A DNA stretch of 64,000 nt from assembly GCF_000152985.1 (NCBI RefSeq), contig NZ_CH672395.1, positions 1,425,074 through 1,489,073 of the forward strand, read 5' to 3'. A program made the position numbers and the translations under genes. This document shows, in pieces, positions 35,334 through 44,683 of the stretch. Numbering within the stretch: position 1 is the stretch's first letter; each line of letters begins with the position of its first letter. The notes under the pieces were generated by a model, which searched no databases, was not told the DNA's origin, and worked only from the letters and a program-made list of their open reading frames with translations. Origin of the DNA: Leeuwenhoekiella blandensis MED217 (GTDB taxonomy: Bacteria; Bacteroidota; Bacteroidia; Flavobacteriales; Flavobacteriaceae).

Positions 35334-35606
35334 TTAGTTTACAGCGTCAGATAAATCTGAACCTGCTTTAAACTTCACTACGTTTTTAGCAGCGATTTGG
35401 ATAGTTTTTCCAGTTTGTGGGTTTCTTCCTTCACGAGCTGCACGCTTAGATACAGACCAAGAACCGAATCCTACTAATGAAACGCGGTCTCCACCTTTTA
35501 ATGATTTCTCGATATTTCCTAAAAATGATTCTAATGCTTTTTTAGCTGCTGCTTTAGTAATTCCAGCATCTTCTGCCATTGCATCAATTAAATCTGATTT
35601 GTTCAT
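35334..35606 (-). CDS. HU family DNA-binding protein
   Basis: A 90-residue histone-like protein. The family signature is GFGSWSVSKRAAREGRNPQTGKTIQIAAK, with the minor-groove-inserting Pro in NPQTG. The N-terminus is MNKSDLIDAMAEDAGITKAAAKKAL. It should act as a homodimer that bends and compacts DNA. It is a stand-alone unit with its own canonical promoter and terminator. Confidence 0.96.
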   Translation of the reverse strand: MNKSDLIDAMAEDAGITKAAAKKALESFLGNIEKSLKGGDRVSLVGFGSWSVSKRAAREGRNPQTGKTIQIAAKNVVKFKAGSDLSDAVN

Positions 35607-35661
35607 AATTTTAAATTTTAAAAAAATTAAATGTCGGTTAAACTTTTGTTTATTGTCCTAA

Positions 35662-35691
35662 CAAATTTAGACGGATATTTTGTTCACGCAA
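35662..35691 (-). promoter_or_regulatory. Promoter of the HU gene
   Basis: Minus-strand TTG (35689-35691), 19 nt, TAAATTTG (35662-35669) match the flavobacterial consensus with the same spacing as the tRNA-Met promoter. The expected leader is about 50 nt. Confidence 0.72.
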
Positions 35692-35795
35692 GCAATAGCG
35701 CAGGAAATCGGGGTTTATGTTGATAACTTTAACGATTTGTTGATAACGGAAACCAATTTTAACAAAATATAACGAAAATCGCGGTATGTCTAGTA

Positions 35796-36761
35796 TTACA
35801 ACGTTTTAGCTTCATCTTGGAAGGTAAAACCATTTAGGAGATCTTTTACTGGCATTCTCTTTTTACCAGAAAGCTGAATTTCATCCAAACGCAACCAATT
35901 ATTTTCAGTAGCAACAAACAGTTGGTCGTTAAAAACTTTGAGTTTACCGATAGGTTCTTTACCTAATTCCTGACTTTGCTCAGCACTAGTGATAGTAGCC
36001 TTATACACCTTTAATTGTTGTTCTTTAGCATCACCATTGGTAAAATGCGTCCAAGCCACCGGATACGGACTCAAACCTCTAATGTGATTATAAATCGCTT
36101 CAACGGGTTTTGACCAATCGATTTTAGTATTCTCGCGGGTAAGTTTGTATGCCGTATGCAGCTGCTCTTGTTTAGGTTGTACTGTAGTCGCAACCTCACC
36201 TTGCTCAATGGCTTTTACGGTTTTAAGAATGAGATCACTTCCTAAATGCATGAGGCGATCGTGTAACGATCCCGCATTTTCGTCTGGCGCAATCTTCAGT
36301 TTTTCTTGAAATATGATCGCTCCCGTATCTATTTTTTCATCAATAAAAAAGGTGGTAACCCCGGTTTCTTGTGCTCCTTTAATGATCGCCCAGTTGATAG
36401 GCGCTGCTCCGCGATAATCGGGGAGAAGTGAAGCATGTAAATTAAAGGTGCCAAATTCTGGCATTTGCCAGACCTGTTGCGGTAACATTCTAAAAGCAAC
36501 GACGATTTGCAAATTGGCGTTTAACGCTTTTAATTCTGAGAGAAATTCTTCCGCTTTTAAATTGGTGGGTTGTAAGACGGGCAGATCGTGAGCTAAAGCA
36601 AACTTTTTTACCGCACTTTGTTGAATTTTTTGACCACGACCGGCAGGGCGATCCGGAGCGGTTATCACTCCTACAACATTCAGTTTATTTTCGACTAATT
36701 TTTGTAAACCGGCAACAGCAAAATCTGGTGTGCCCATAAAAACAATGCGTAAATCTCTCAT
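35796..36761 (-). CDS. fmt: Methionyl-tRNA formyltransferase
   Basis: A 321-residue protein of normal length. The N-terminal Rossmann domain begins RIVFMGTPDFAVAGLQKL. The formyl-THF site is HASLLPDYRGAAPINWAI, followed by GVTTFFIDEKIDTGAII, and the C-terminal OB-like domain binds tRNA. It formylates initiator Met-tRNA. Its start overlaps the recQ stop by four bases (ATGA), so fmt is the third gene of an AAA ATPase-recQ-fmt operon. Confidence 0.96.
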   Translation of the reverse strand: MRDLRIVFMGTPDFAVAGLQKLVENKLNVVGVITAPDRPAGRGQKIQQSAVKKFALAHDLPVLQPTNLKAEEFLSELKALNANLQIVVAFRMLPQQVWQMPEFGTFNLHASLLPDYRGAAPINWAIIKGAQETGVTTFFIDEKIDTGAIIFQEKLKIAPDENAGSLHDRLMHLGSDLILKTVKAIEQGEVATTVQPKQEQLHTAYKLTRENTKIDWSKPVEAIYNHIRGLSPYPVAWTHFTNGDAKEQQLKVYKATITSAEQSQELGKEPIGKLKVFNDQLFVATENNWLRLDEIQLSGKKRMPVKDLLNGFTFQDEAKTL

Positions 36762-38659
36762 AGAAGTTTATATAAATTTGAAGGGGTTAGGCTTATTTTT
36801 TTATTCATCAATAGTCTTTTGAGCATTTTAAGAAGTGCTGCTTCGTCTTCAATACTAAGCGTTTCAATAAGTGTTCTTGAAGAAGCGGGACCTTCAGCTA
36901 AAGTTTTAATTATTAAAGTTTGTAAATCCTGATAATTTCTGGAATTTCCGCTCTTGAGCTTTTCTCGACAAATATCGCAGATTCCGCAGGGTTCTTCTTG
37001 CTTTTCTTCAAAATATGCAAGCAGCTGTTTACTTCGGCATACAGGCGTTTCAATATAATTAAGCATACTTTTTACCTGTTCTACTTTGCGGGTGTTCTGC
37101 GCGTTTATCGCTTTTGCAATGCGATTGATGCTAAGATCATCTTCACGTTGTACCAAAAAGGTCACTTTGGTATCTGCGTTGGTATGATCGTATAGCGCGA
37201 CGTCATCTTTGTGAAGCTGCAATAAAGTCTTGTGAATTTTAACCAGAGGCACACCTGCTTTTTTTGCTATGAGCGCGTGGTCTATAAGTATCGGCTGATC
37301 GTAAATGCCGCTATAGGTGCGCAGCATACTTTTTACAATGGAGTCAATTCCCGGATTTTTAATAAGGTAATAGGTCAAATTAATGGGTGATACTGTAAAC
37401 TGTAAACTCGCTCTCCGGTAAAACTCCTGACTCAGGATAATTACACTGTTTCGGTCAAGAAGGGTGAGTGCATTGTAAGTTAGCAGCGTATTGAGACTAT
37501 AGGTTTTGCAGAAATCCATAAAGTCAAAACGGTGTGTTTCCTGTTCGCCTTCGCCATAAGAGATACGGAAAAAGCTATTCAGTTTTTTATAAATCTTCTT
37601 CACAAAAGATACTGAAGGCAGTACGCGCAGAAACTGATTATTGAGCCGCTCTTTATCTGAAGCATTATAAAAAATTATGCTACTGGCAGAAGCTGCATTT
37701 CTTCCGGCTCTTCCTGCTTCCTGAAAGTAGCTTTCTAAGCTCTCAGGAAGTTCTACGTGTACAACGGTTTGTACATCGGCCTTATCGATTCCCATCCCAA
37801 AGGCGCTGGTGGCTACCATAATTTGGGTTTTGTTTTGTGACCAACTTAAAAAGCGCGCTTGACGTTCGACATTGTCTAAGCCACCGTGATAAAACTGAGC
37901 TGTAAAACCGCGTTCGGTTAAAAACTGAGTGTATACTTGAGCGGTTTTTCTACTACGCACATAAACAATTGCACTGCCTGTAAACTTTTTAAACAGTTGA
38001 ATCAATCTGTGATGTTTATCTTCTTCAAAAAGTACTTTGTAGGCAAGGTTTCTCCGCAGAAAAGAATCCTGAATTAAGCTTACTTCTTTCAGCTCAAGTT
38101 GTGCTATAATATCTTCTTGTACTTTTTTTGTAGCAGTAGCGGTAAGTGCAATGCAATTGACCTCCGGAAATTGCGCTCTAAAGTCTTGAATGTTGCGATA
38201 TGCAGGTCTAAAATCGTGCCCCCATTGGGAGATGCAGTGCGCTTCATCTATAGCAATGAGGTTGATGTTCATTTGTTTGAGGCGCGCAAGAACCAGTTCG
38301 TTTTGCAAGCGCTCAGGGGATAGATATAAGAGTTTATAATTTCCGTAAATACAATTATCTAGTAAGATGTCCAGGTCTTGATACCTGATTCCGCCGGGGA
38401 TATGTAATGCTTTAATGTTGCGCTTTTCTAACTGTAAAACCTGATCCTTCATTAAGGAAAGTAGGGGCGAAATGACCACAGTTATCCCTTCGGTAACTAC
38501 TGCAGGAATTTGATAACATAGTGATTTACCGCCACCGGTAGGCAAGAGCGCAAAAGTGTCTTTGCCCTCAAGCACCGATGTTATGATTTCAAGTTGTTTA
38601 GGTCTAAAAGACGCATAACCCCAAAACTTTTGTAAAGCTTCTTGCGGAGTCATACTCAT
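36758..38659 (-). CDS. recQ: RecQ-type ATP-dependent DNA helicase
   Basis: A 633-residue SF2 helicase. Walker A is LLPTGGGKSLCYQIPA, the DEAH box sits in IAIDEAHCISQWGHDFRP, and the SAT-like motif is ALTATATKKVQ. Motif VI is QEAGRAGRNA. The RecQ zinc site is C-x16-C-x2-C-x2-C around EPCGICDIC. The C-terminus has only a short helical region and no clear HRDC domain. It unwinds DNA 3' to 5' in repair. It shares ATGA overlaps with both neighbours. Confidence 0.94.
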   Translation of the reverse strand: MSMTPQEALQKFWGYASFRPKQLEIITSVLEGKDTFALLPTGGGKSLCYQIPAVVTEGITVVISPLLSLMKDQVLQLEKRNIKALHIPGGIRYQDLDILLDNCIYGNYKLLYLSPERLQNELVLARLKQMNINLIAIDEAHCISQWGHDFRPAYRNIQDFRAQFPEVNCIALTATATKKVQEDIIAQLELKEVSLIQDSFLRRNLAYKVLFEEDKHHRLIQLFKKFTGSAIVYVRSRKTAQVYTQFLTERGFTAQFYHGGLDNVERQARFLSWSQNKTQIMVATSAFGMGIDKADVQTVVHVELPESLESYFQEAGRAGRNAASASSIIFYNASDKERLNNQFLRVLPSVSFVKKIYKKLNSFFRISYGEGEQETHRFDFMDFCKTYSLNTLLTYNALTLLDRNSVIILSQEFYRRASLQFTVSPINLTYYLIKNPGIDSIVKSMLRTYSGIYDQPILIDHALIAKKAGVPLVKIHKTLLQLHKDDVALYDHTNADTKVTFLVQREDDLSINRIAKAINAQNTRKVEQVKSMLNYIETPVCRSKQLLAYFEEKQEEPCGICDICREKLKSGNSRNYQDLQTLIIKTLAEGPASSRTLIETLSIEDEAALLKMLKRLLMNKKISLTPSNLYKLL

Positions 38660-39195
38660 AGACTTAGATTTTTACGAATGAATGCCACGCGCTCTTCAAC
38701 CCCAACTTTAGGAACTTCGATAGGATTGTAGTCGTAAGCTTGGTAGGTTTTAACCAATTCATCTTGAATTTTTTTCGCCTCATCAAAACTTTCATAGCGC
38801 TCTTTATCGGTAACGTGAATGTCTTGCCATAAGGGTAGTAGAAAAATATGATCGTACCTGTAGTTCTCACTTGCTTTAGTAAAACGCTCCGGGTAGTCTT
38901 GACCAATAAAATCCATATACGCCGTAACGTCTGGGATCCCACGATCAATAAAAACATGGTTAGCCTCCAGCGCTCCTGCATCCAGATATTGCTGGATGCG
39001 ACGTTCTAGAAGCTTATCGCTAAAAAGCAGCGGTTCGGTAAGAAAAAGTTGTTCTATACCTTCTTGTTGTGCAGCTTTTATAACCTCGCGAGACACTTCA
39101 TCAAGGCAAGGAAACCCGTGTGCCTTAAGCGCATTGAGCAATGTTGTTTTTCCTGTACTTGGCCCTCCAATTAAGACGATGCGTTTTGCTGTCAA
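38656..39195 (-). CDS. AAA_28-type ATPase / kinase-like P-loop protein
   Basis: A 179-residue P-loop protein: Walker A GGPSTGKTTLLNAL, then LDEVSREVI, HVFIDRGIPDVTAYMDF and a C-terminal YNPIEVPKVGVEERVAFI. This resembles the AAA_28 family near the kinase part of NadR, but the substrate is unknown. The start is TTG at 39193-39195: an in-frame TAG lies three codons before, and no ATG is available. It is the first gene of the operon with recQ and fmt. Confidence 0.82.
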   Translation of the reverse strand: MTAKRIVLIGGPSTGKTTLLNALKAHGFPCLDEVSREVIKAAQQEGIEQLFLTEPLLFSDKLLERRIQQYLDAGALEANHVFIDRGIPDVTAYMDFIGQDYPERFTKASENYRYDHIFLLPLWQDIHVTDKERYESFDEAKKIQDELVKTYQAYDYNPIEVPKVGVEERVAFIRKNLSL

Positions 39196-39316
39196 ATCAA
39201 TCTAATTTATGCTGAAAATTACCACGAGCAGGATTCGTGCTTTGGTGGTATGTTTCTTGATTAAGATGGTAAAAATACTCAAATAGCGCCCGATTAAAAA
39301 ATTAGCTTGAGAATGG

Positions 39317-39324
39317 TATCTTTG
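39317..39324 (+). promoter_or_regulatory. -7 element of the DUF493 gene
   Basis: TATCTTTG fits TAnnTTTG and lies 17 nt before the ATG at 39342. No TTG sits at the right distance, so only half a promoter is supported. Confidence 0.5.
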
Positions 39325-39341
39325 CATCCTAAAAACAGGCA

Positions 39342-39632
39342 ATGAGCACAGATAAAAATACCGAAGCATTTTATAAAAAACTCAAGGGCAGATTAATAGA
39401 AACCACATTGTGGCCTTCACAGTATTTATACAAATTTATTGTTCCTTCAGACAATCAAAAAATTGCAGAGATAGAAAATATCTTTGACAATATGGGAGCG
39501 GTGATCAATACTAAAGCGTCAAGCAAAGGCACATACACCAGCGTTTCTATTCACGTAAAGATGAAAAATCCTGACGCGGTTATTGCCAAATACAAAGAAG
39601 TAGCCAAGGTAGAAGGGGTTATTTCATTATAA
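39342..39632 (+). CDS. DUF493 (YbeD-like) family protein
   Basis: A 96-residue protein with the YbeD/DUF493 ferredoxin-like pattern: LYKFIVPSDNQKIAEIENIF, then GTYTSVSIHVKMKNPDAVIAKYKEVAKVEGVISL. The fold resembles regulatory ACT-like domains, and the ligand or partner is unknown. It is followed by the DUF4290 gene after 120 bp. Confidence 0.88.
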   Translation: MSTDKNTEAFYKKLKGRLIETTLWPSQYLYKFIVPSDNQKIAEIENIFDNMGAVINTKASSKGTYTSVSIHVKMKNPDAVIAKYKEVAKVEGVISL

Positions 39633-39752
39633 TCGCATTAAAACAGCGTATAAATCGTATTAAATTAAATTTGGGCTGTGGGCTTTTCTACATTTTTTAG
39701 TACTTTGCCTTATCGTTTCTTTTAAGAGACAACTTCACTTAAATTTTTACAG

Positions 39753-40382
39753 TTGATAGATCAATTAGAATATAACACAGAGCGTGAAAAGCTCATAATA
39801 CCAGAATATGGACGCCATTTGCAAAAAATGGTGAATCAGGCAGTTGAAGAAGAGGATGAGAAAAAACGCAATATCATTGCGCGCAGTATTATTGCGGTGA
39901 TGGGTAATTTGCAACCACATTTGCGTGATGTGCCCGACTTTCAACATAAACTTTGGGATCAACTGTTTATCATGAGTGATTTTAAACTGGATGTTGTTTC
40001 GCCATATGATAAGCCTTCTAAAGAAAAATTAGAAGAACATCCTGATCCTTTAGACTACCCACAAAATCATCCTAAATATCGTTTCTACGGAAACAATATC
40101 AAGCGTATGATCGATGTTGCGGTTAAATGGGAGAAAGGTCAGAAGCGTGAAGCACTTGAGTTTACTATCGCTAATCACATGAAAAAATGCTTCCTAAACT
40201 GGAATAAAGATACCGTTGATGACGAAGTGATCTTTAAGCATTTGTTTGAATTGAGTGATGGGCAGATCAATCTTGCCAAAAAAGATGAAGATCTAAAAGA
40301 AGCGCAAAAACTTATGCGCTCAAAAAAATCAGGTAAATCTAACTACCGAAAAAAATCTGGACGCGGTAAAAAGCGTTACTAA
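39753..40382 (+). CDS. DUF4290 family protein
   Basis: A 209-residue Bacteroidota-specific protein with LEYNTEREKLIIPEYGRHLQKMV at the N-terminus, FYGNNIKRMIDVAVKWE in the middle, and a basic tail (KKSGKSNYRKKSGRGKKRY) that suggests nucleic-acid or ribosome contact. The start is TTG at 39753; the family N-terminus begins there and no ATG precedes it in frame. It is 18 nt upstream of murA, so the two are probably co-transcribed. The function is unknown. Confidence 0.88.
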   Translation: MIDQLEYNTEREKLIIPEYGRHLQKMVNQAVEEEDEKKRNIIARSIIAVMGNLQPHLRDVPDFQHKLWDQLFIMSDFKLDVVSPYDKPSKEKLEEHPDPLDYPQNHPKYRFYGNNIKRMIDVAVKWEKGQKREALEFTIANHMKKCFLNWNKDTVDDEVIFKHLFELSDGQINLAKKDEDLKEAQKLMRSKKSGKSNYRKKSGRGKKRY

Positions 40383-40400
40383 TTTTTAGCAACACATTTA

Positions 40401-41714
40401 ATGGGAACATTTCAGATAGAAGGAGGGCATCAGCTTAAAGGGTCCATCCAACCTCAGGGTGCAAAAAATGAAGCACTTCAAATTCTTTGTGCCGTTTTAT
40501 TAACGCCAGAAAAAGTGGTGATTGACAACATACCCGATATCGTTGATGTCAATAAGTTGATCAATATCTTGAGCAATCTGGGCGTTAAAATCCAAAAGCT
40601 GGGTAAAGGAAAATATTCTTTTAAAAGTGATGCACTGCAATTAGAATATCTGGAAAGTGAACAATTTAAGAAAGAAGGTGGCGGTCTGCGAGGTTCTATT
40701 ATGATCGTAGGTCCTTTATTAGCACGTTTTGGCAAAGGATATATTCCACGTCCGGGAGGTGATAAAATTGGCCGTAGACGTCTGGATACGCATTTTGAGG
40801 GAATGATCAAACTGGGCGCAAAGTTCAGATATAATAAAGAAGAGCGTTTTTATGGGGTAGAAGCCCCAGAAGGTTTAAAAGGAACTTTTATGTTGCTTGA
40901 TGAAGCTTCGGTAACCGGTACTGCAAACATTGTGATGGCTGCGGTTATGGCTGAAGGCGAAACCACGATCTACAACGCAGCTTGCGAACCGTACTTGCAG
41001 CAGCTTTGTAAAATGCTCAACAAAATGGGTGCAAAGATCTCAGGAATTGGATCTAATATGCTCAAAATTGAAGGTGTAAAAGCCTTGAATGGATGCGAGC
41101 ACAGCGTACTTCCTGATATGATCGAGATCGGTTCTTGGATCGGTTTGGCAGCAATGACCAAAAGTGAAATTACCATTAAGAATGTAAGTTGGGAAGATTT
41201 AGGTCTTATTCCGGCTACGTTTAGAAAATTAGGAATCACGGTCGAAAAACGCGGGGATGATATTTTTATCCCGGCACATACTGAAGGATACGAAATTGAA
41301 ACTTTTATCGACGGATCTTTTATGACCATCAGTGATGCGCCTTGGCCTGGATTTACACCTGATCTTTTGAGTATCGTGCTCGTAGTTGCTACACAAGCAA
41401 AGGGAGAAGTGTTGATTCACCAAAAAATGTTTGAAAGCCGTCTCTTCTTCGTTGATAAATTGATCGATATGGGGGCTAAAATCATTCTTTGTGATCCACA
41501 CCGTGCTACCGTAATTGGTCATAATTTTAAATCAACGCTCAAGGCCACAACGATGACTTCGCCAGATATTAGAGCGGGAATTTCCTTATTGATCGCAGCA
41601 TTGAGCGCCAAAGGAACTTCAACCATTCATAACATTGAGCAAATTGATCGCGGTTATGAGAATATCGATGAGCGTCTTAGAGCTATTGGTGCCAAAATTA
41701 TTCGTACAGCTTAA
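40401..41714 (+). CDS. murA: UDP-N-acetylglucosamine 1-carboxyvinyltransferase
   Basis: A 437-residue EPSP-synthase-like enzyme for the first committed step of peptidoglycan synthesis. GAKNEALQILCAVLL and the second-domain repeats (DMIEIGSWIGLAAM, GGYENIDERL-like RGYENIDERLRAIGAK) are typical. The active-site loop reads RPGGD121KIGRRRLD: Asp replaces the Cys that fosfomycin alkylates in E. coli MurA. Such enzymes are known to be active and fosfomycin-insensitive in other phyla. The stop overlaps that of hutG (TTAA). Confidence 0.96.
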   Translation: MGTFQIEGGHQLKGSIQPQGAKNEALQILCAVLLTPEKVVIDNIPDIVDVNKLINILSNLGVKIQKLGKGKYSFKSDALQLEYLESEQFKKEGGGLRGSIMIVGPLLARFGKGYIPRPGGDKIGRRRLDTHFEGMIKLGAKFRYNKEERFYGVEAPEGLKGTFMLLDEASVTGTANIVMAAVMAEGETTIYNAACEPYLQQLCKMLNKMGAKISGIGSNMLKIEGVKALNGCEHSVLPDMIEIGSWIGLAAMTKSEITIKNVSWEDLGLIPATFRKLGITVEKRGDDIFIPAHTEGYEIETFIDGSFMTISDAPWPGFTPDLLSIVLVVATQAKGEVLIHQKMFESRLFFVDKLIDMGAKIILCDPHRATVIGHNFKSTLKATTMTSPDIRAGISLLIAALSAKGTSTIHNIEQIDRGYENIDERLRAIGAKIIRTA

Positions 41715-42682
41715 ACAAGTTTTACCGAATTTACTTCGGCGTGAGCATCGATTAACGCATAGATCAAGCGTGAAGCAAGTCTTGCTGTTGCATTGTCCAG
41801 ATCGTATTCAGGGTTAAGCTCAACTACGTCTACGCTTACCAACTTTTGCGACTGAACCAAATACTTTATGGTTTTTAGCGCGACGTCTGGTGCAAATCCC
41901 AGCGGGGAAGGAGCGCTCACTCCTGGAGCATATGCTGAACTGAATCCGTCTAAATCTATGCTGAGATAGATCAGCTCTACTTCTTCAATGAATTGATCCA
42001 ATTCCTTTTGAATGTGATACCAGTTTTGAAGATTAAATGCAGAATTTAATAAATAGCGAACTCCATAATCTGAAGCCGTTTGGAATAATTGCCGACTATT
42101 GCTTTCTTTTTGAATACCGAAGCAGTAGTAGGTGAAATTTTCTTTTTCTTCCTGAGCGATTTGCCAAAACGGTGTTCCCGAGGTTGCCTCCGTCGATCCA
42201 TCACGTAAATCAAAATGCGCATCCAGATTTACGATTCCTATTTTTTTCTTCGGAAAGGCTTTACGAATACCTTTAAAATGTGCGTAGGCCAGATCGTGTC
42301 CGCCGCCCATAAGTATTGGGAAGTGACCGTTTTTTAATAGTTCAGATGCAGCTTGTGCTGTGTCATTTTGATGCGATTCAAGATTTTGATCGGTACAAAT
42401 TAGATCACCAAAATCACAAAGATTTAAAGGAGTTTCGTGCCAATGATTAGAAAGCGAACTCAACGTTTTTCTAATTGCATTTGGTCCTTCAATTGCTCCT
42501 GGACGGCCAAGATTACGCGACACGCCTTCATCACAAGCGTAGCCCAAAAGTGCAACTGAAGCATTTTGTGCTCTTTCAATTTGGGTAAGATCCTTCAGTT
42601 GAATCAACTCATGCAGGTACAACGCATCTTCAGAGATTCTTCCTTGCCAAAATTTAGCTTCTGCTTGCTTATAGTTTTTCAT
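41711..42682 (-). CDS. hutG: Formimidoylglutamase (arginase family)
   Basis: A 323-residue ureohydrolase-fold enzyme. Manganese ligands are in GGGHDLAYAHF, NLDAHFDLRD and SIDLDGFSSAYAPG. It splits N-formimidoyl-glutamate to glutamate and formamide, the last step of histidine use. The start ATG at 42682 shares one base with the hutU stop (TGATG). It is the last gene of the hutHIUG operon. Confidence 0.92.
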   Translation of the reverse strand: MKNYKQAEAKFWQGRISEDALYLHELIQLKDLTQIERAQNASVALLGYACDEGVSRNLGRPGAIEGPNAIRKTLSSLSNHWHETPLNLCDFGDLICTDQNLESHQNDTAQAASELLKNGHFPILMGGGHDLAYAHFKGIRKAFPKKKIGIVNLDAHFDLRDGSTEATSGTPFWQIAQEEKENFTYYCFGIQKESNSRQLFQTASDYGVRYLLNSAFNLQNWYHIQKELDQFIEEVELIYLSIDLDGFSSAYAPGVSAPSPLGFAPDVALKTIKYLVQSQKLVSVDVVELNPEYDLDNATARLASRLIYALIDAHAEVNSVKLV

Positions 42683-44682
42683 CAATTTAAGGTATTTAGC
42701 AGTTCATCATCGACCAAATAAGGAAGCGTGACTTTTAAATTCGGAGTACGTTTCATCTCACGTTCTATTGCAAATCGCGCTTCGGGATTGCGTGCCCAAT
42801 TGCGTCGTGCGATACCATTATTCACATCAAAAAACAGCATATTCTTGATCTGAGCATTTGCATTTTCAGAACCATCAAGCAGCATTCCGAAGCCTCCATT
42901 GATCACTTCGCCCCAGCCAACACCACCGCCATTGTGAATCGAAACCCAAGTAGCACCTCTAAAGCTATCACCAATCACGTTGTGAATCGCCATATCTGCG
43001 GTAAAGCGGCTGCCATCATAAATATTGCTGGTTTCGCGATAGGGCGAATCGGTACCACTCACATCGTGATGATCCCGACCTAAAACTACCGGAGCACAGA
43101 GTTTCCCTTGTTTAATTGCTTCATTGAATGCCAAAGCAATTTTTTGACGTCCTTCGGCATCTGCGTAAAGAATTCGCGCTTGTGAACCTACAACCAGACG
43201 GTTGCTTTCGGCTTCTTCAATCCAGGTAATATTATCTTGCATTTGCTGCTGAATCTCCTCAGGAGCTTCAGCCTTTATTTCTTTTAGTACCGAAGCTGCG
43301 ATCGCATCGGTCAGGCGTAAATCTTCAGATTTTCCTGACGTACAGACCCATCTAAAAGGCCCAAAACCATAATCAAAACACATAGGTCCCAGAATATCTT
43401 GGACATACGAAGGATACTTGAATCCGTTTTGATCTTCAGCAAGTACATCAGCACCGGCACGTGAGGCTTCGAGTAAAAAAGCATTTCCGTAGTCAAAAAA
43501 GTAGGTTCCTTTTGCTGTATGCGTATTGATCGCAGCGGCGTGTCTTCGCAGAGATTCCTGTACTTTTTCTTTGAACTGTTCGGGACTATCGCGCATCATT
43601 TTATTGGCTTCTTCAAAGGAAAGACCCACCGGGTAGTAACCACCCGCCCAAGGATTATGCAACGAAGTTTGATCTGACCCCAAATGAATCTTGATATTTT
43701 CTGAAGCAAAACGCTCCCAGACTTCAACCACATTACCAATGTATGCTAGCGAAACTACTTCGTTATTTTGCTGAGCATCGCGCGTTCGTTTGATCAATGC
43801 TTCAATATCTTCAAACAGTTCATCTACCCAACCCTGATCTTTACGTTTGTGAGCAGCATTTGGGTTTACTTCAGCGCAGATAGTGATGCATCCGGCAATG
43901 TTACCGGCTTTAGGCTGTGCGCCGCTCATCCCGCCAAGTCCAGCGGTTAGAAAGATTTTCCCTGCCGGAGTTTCGCTTTGCGGAAGTAATTTTCTAAAGG
44001 CATTCATTACCGTGATCGTCGTGCCGTGCACAATACCTTGCGGACCGATATACATAAACGAGCCTGCGGTCATCTGGCCATATTGTGTTACGCCTAACGC
44101 ATTGTAGCGTTCCCAATCATCAGCCTTTGAATAGTTAGGGATCATCATCCCGTTTGTAACTACAACGCGAGGAGCATCTGCACTTGAAGGAAACAGCCCC
44201 ATCGGATGCCCGGAGTACATGTGTAAGGTTTGGTCTTCAGTCATTTGAGCCAGATATTGCATTGTCAATAAGTATTGCGCCCAATTCTGAAATACTGCTC
44301 CGTTGCCACCGTAGGTGATAAGTTCGTCAGGATGTTGTGCCACCTGTGGATCCAGATTGTTTTGAATCATCAACATAAGTCCGGCAGCCTGCGAGCACTG
44401 CGCAGGATATTCATCGATTGGGCGTGCATACATGGCATATTCCGGTTTAAAGCGGTACATATAAATGCGACCAAATTGCTGCAGCTCTTCATAAAACTCG
44501 GCAGCGAGTTCTTGATGCCAAGCTTTGGGAAAATAGCGCAGCGCATTGCGTACGGCGAGTTTTTTTTCTTCAGAAGAAAGAAGGTCTTTGCGCTTAGGCG
44601 CGTGATTTGCTTTAGGATCTAGTACTCTTTTTGGAGGAAGATCACTAGGAATTCCGGCTAAAATGGCTTCTTTAAATGTCAT
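42682..44682 (-). CDS. hutU: Urocanate hydratase
   Basis: At 666 residues it is longer than the usual 555, as in the extended Bacteroidota type. GGNGAVFQNWAQYLLTM, MYSGHPMGLFPS, MTAGSFMYIGPQGIVHGTT, AGLGGMSGAQPKAG and NGGGVGWGEVINGGFGMLLDG are urocanase hallmarks (NAD+ binding and catalysis). It converts urocanate to imidazolonepropionate. It starts one nucleotide after the hutI stop. Confidence 0.95.
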   Translation of the reverse strand: MTFKEAILAGIPSDLPPKRVLDPKANHAPKRKDLLSSEEKKLAVRNALRYFPKAWHQELAAEFYEELQQFGRIYMYRFKPEYAMYARPIDEYPAQCSQAAGLMLMIQNNLDPQVAQHPDELITYGGNGAVFQNWAQYLLTMQYLAQMTEDQTLHMYSGHPMGLFPSSADAPRVVVTNGMMIPNYSKADDWERYNALGVTQYGQMTAGSFMYIGPQGIVHGTTITVMNAFRKLLPQSETPAGKIFLTAGLGGMSGAQPKAGNIAGCITICAEVNPNAAHKRKDQGWVDELFEDIEALIKRTRDAQQNNEVVSLAYIGNVVEVWERFASENIKIHLGSDQTSLHNPWAGGYYPVGLSFEEANKMMRDSPEQFKEKVQESLRRHAAAINTHTAKGTYFFDYGNAFLLEASRAGADVLAEDQNGFKYPSYVQDILGPMCFDYGFGPFRWVCTSGKSEDLRLTDAIAASVLKEIKAEAPEEIQQQMQDNITWIEEAESNRLVVGSQARILYADAEGRQKIALAFNEAIKQGKLCAPVVLGRDHHDVSGTDSPYRETSNIYDGSRFTADMAIHNVIGDSFRGATWVSIHNGGGVGWGEVINGGFGMLLDGSENANAQIKNMLFFDVNNGIARRNWARNPEARFAIEREMKRTPNLKVTLPYLVDDELLNTLN

Positions 44683-44683
44683 A

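Noticed and set aside
38656..39195. Nicotinamide riboside kinase (NadR)
   Set aside because: Only the P-loop region is similar; there is no adenylyltransferase domain or other support, so a general AAA_28 call is safer.
39700..39720. TACTTTG as the promoter of the DUF4290 gene
   Set aside because: One base short of TAnnTTTG and the only TTG is 27 nt away, too far for the consensus.
40478..40810. 110-codon minus-strand frame
   Set aside because: Antisense to murA; it exists only because of codon bias on the other strand.
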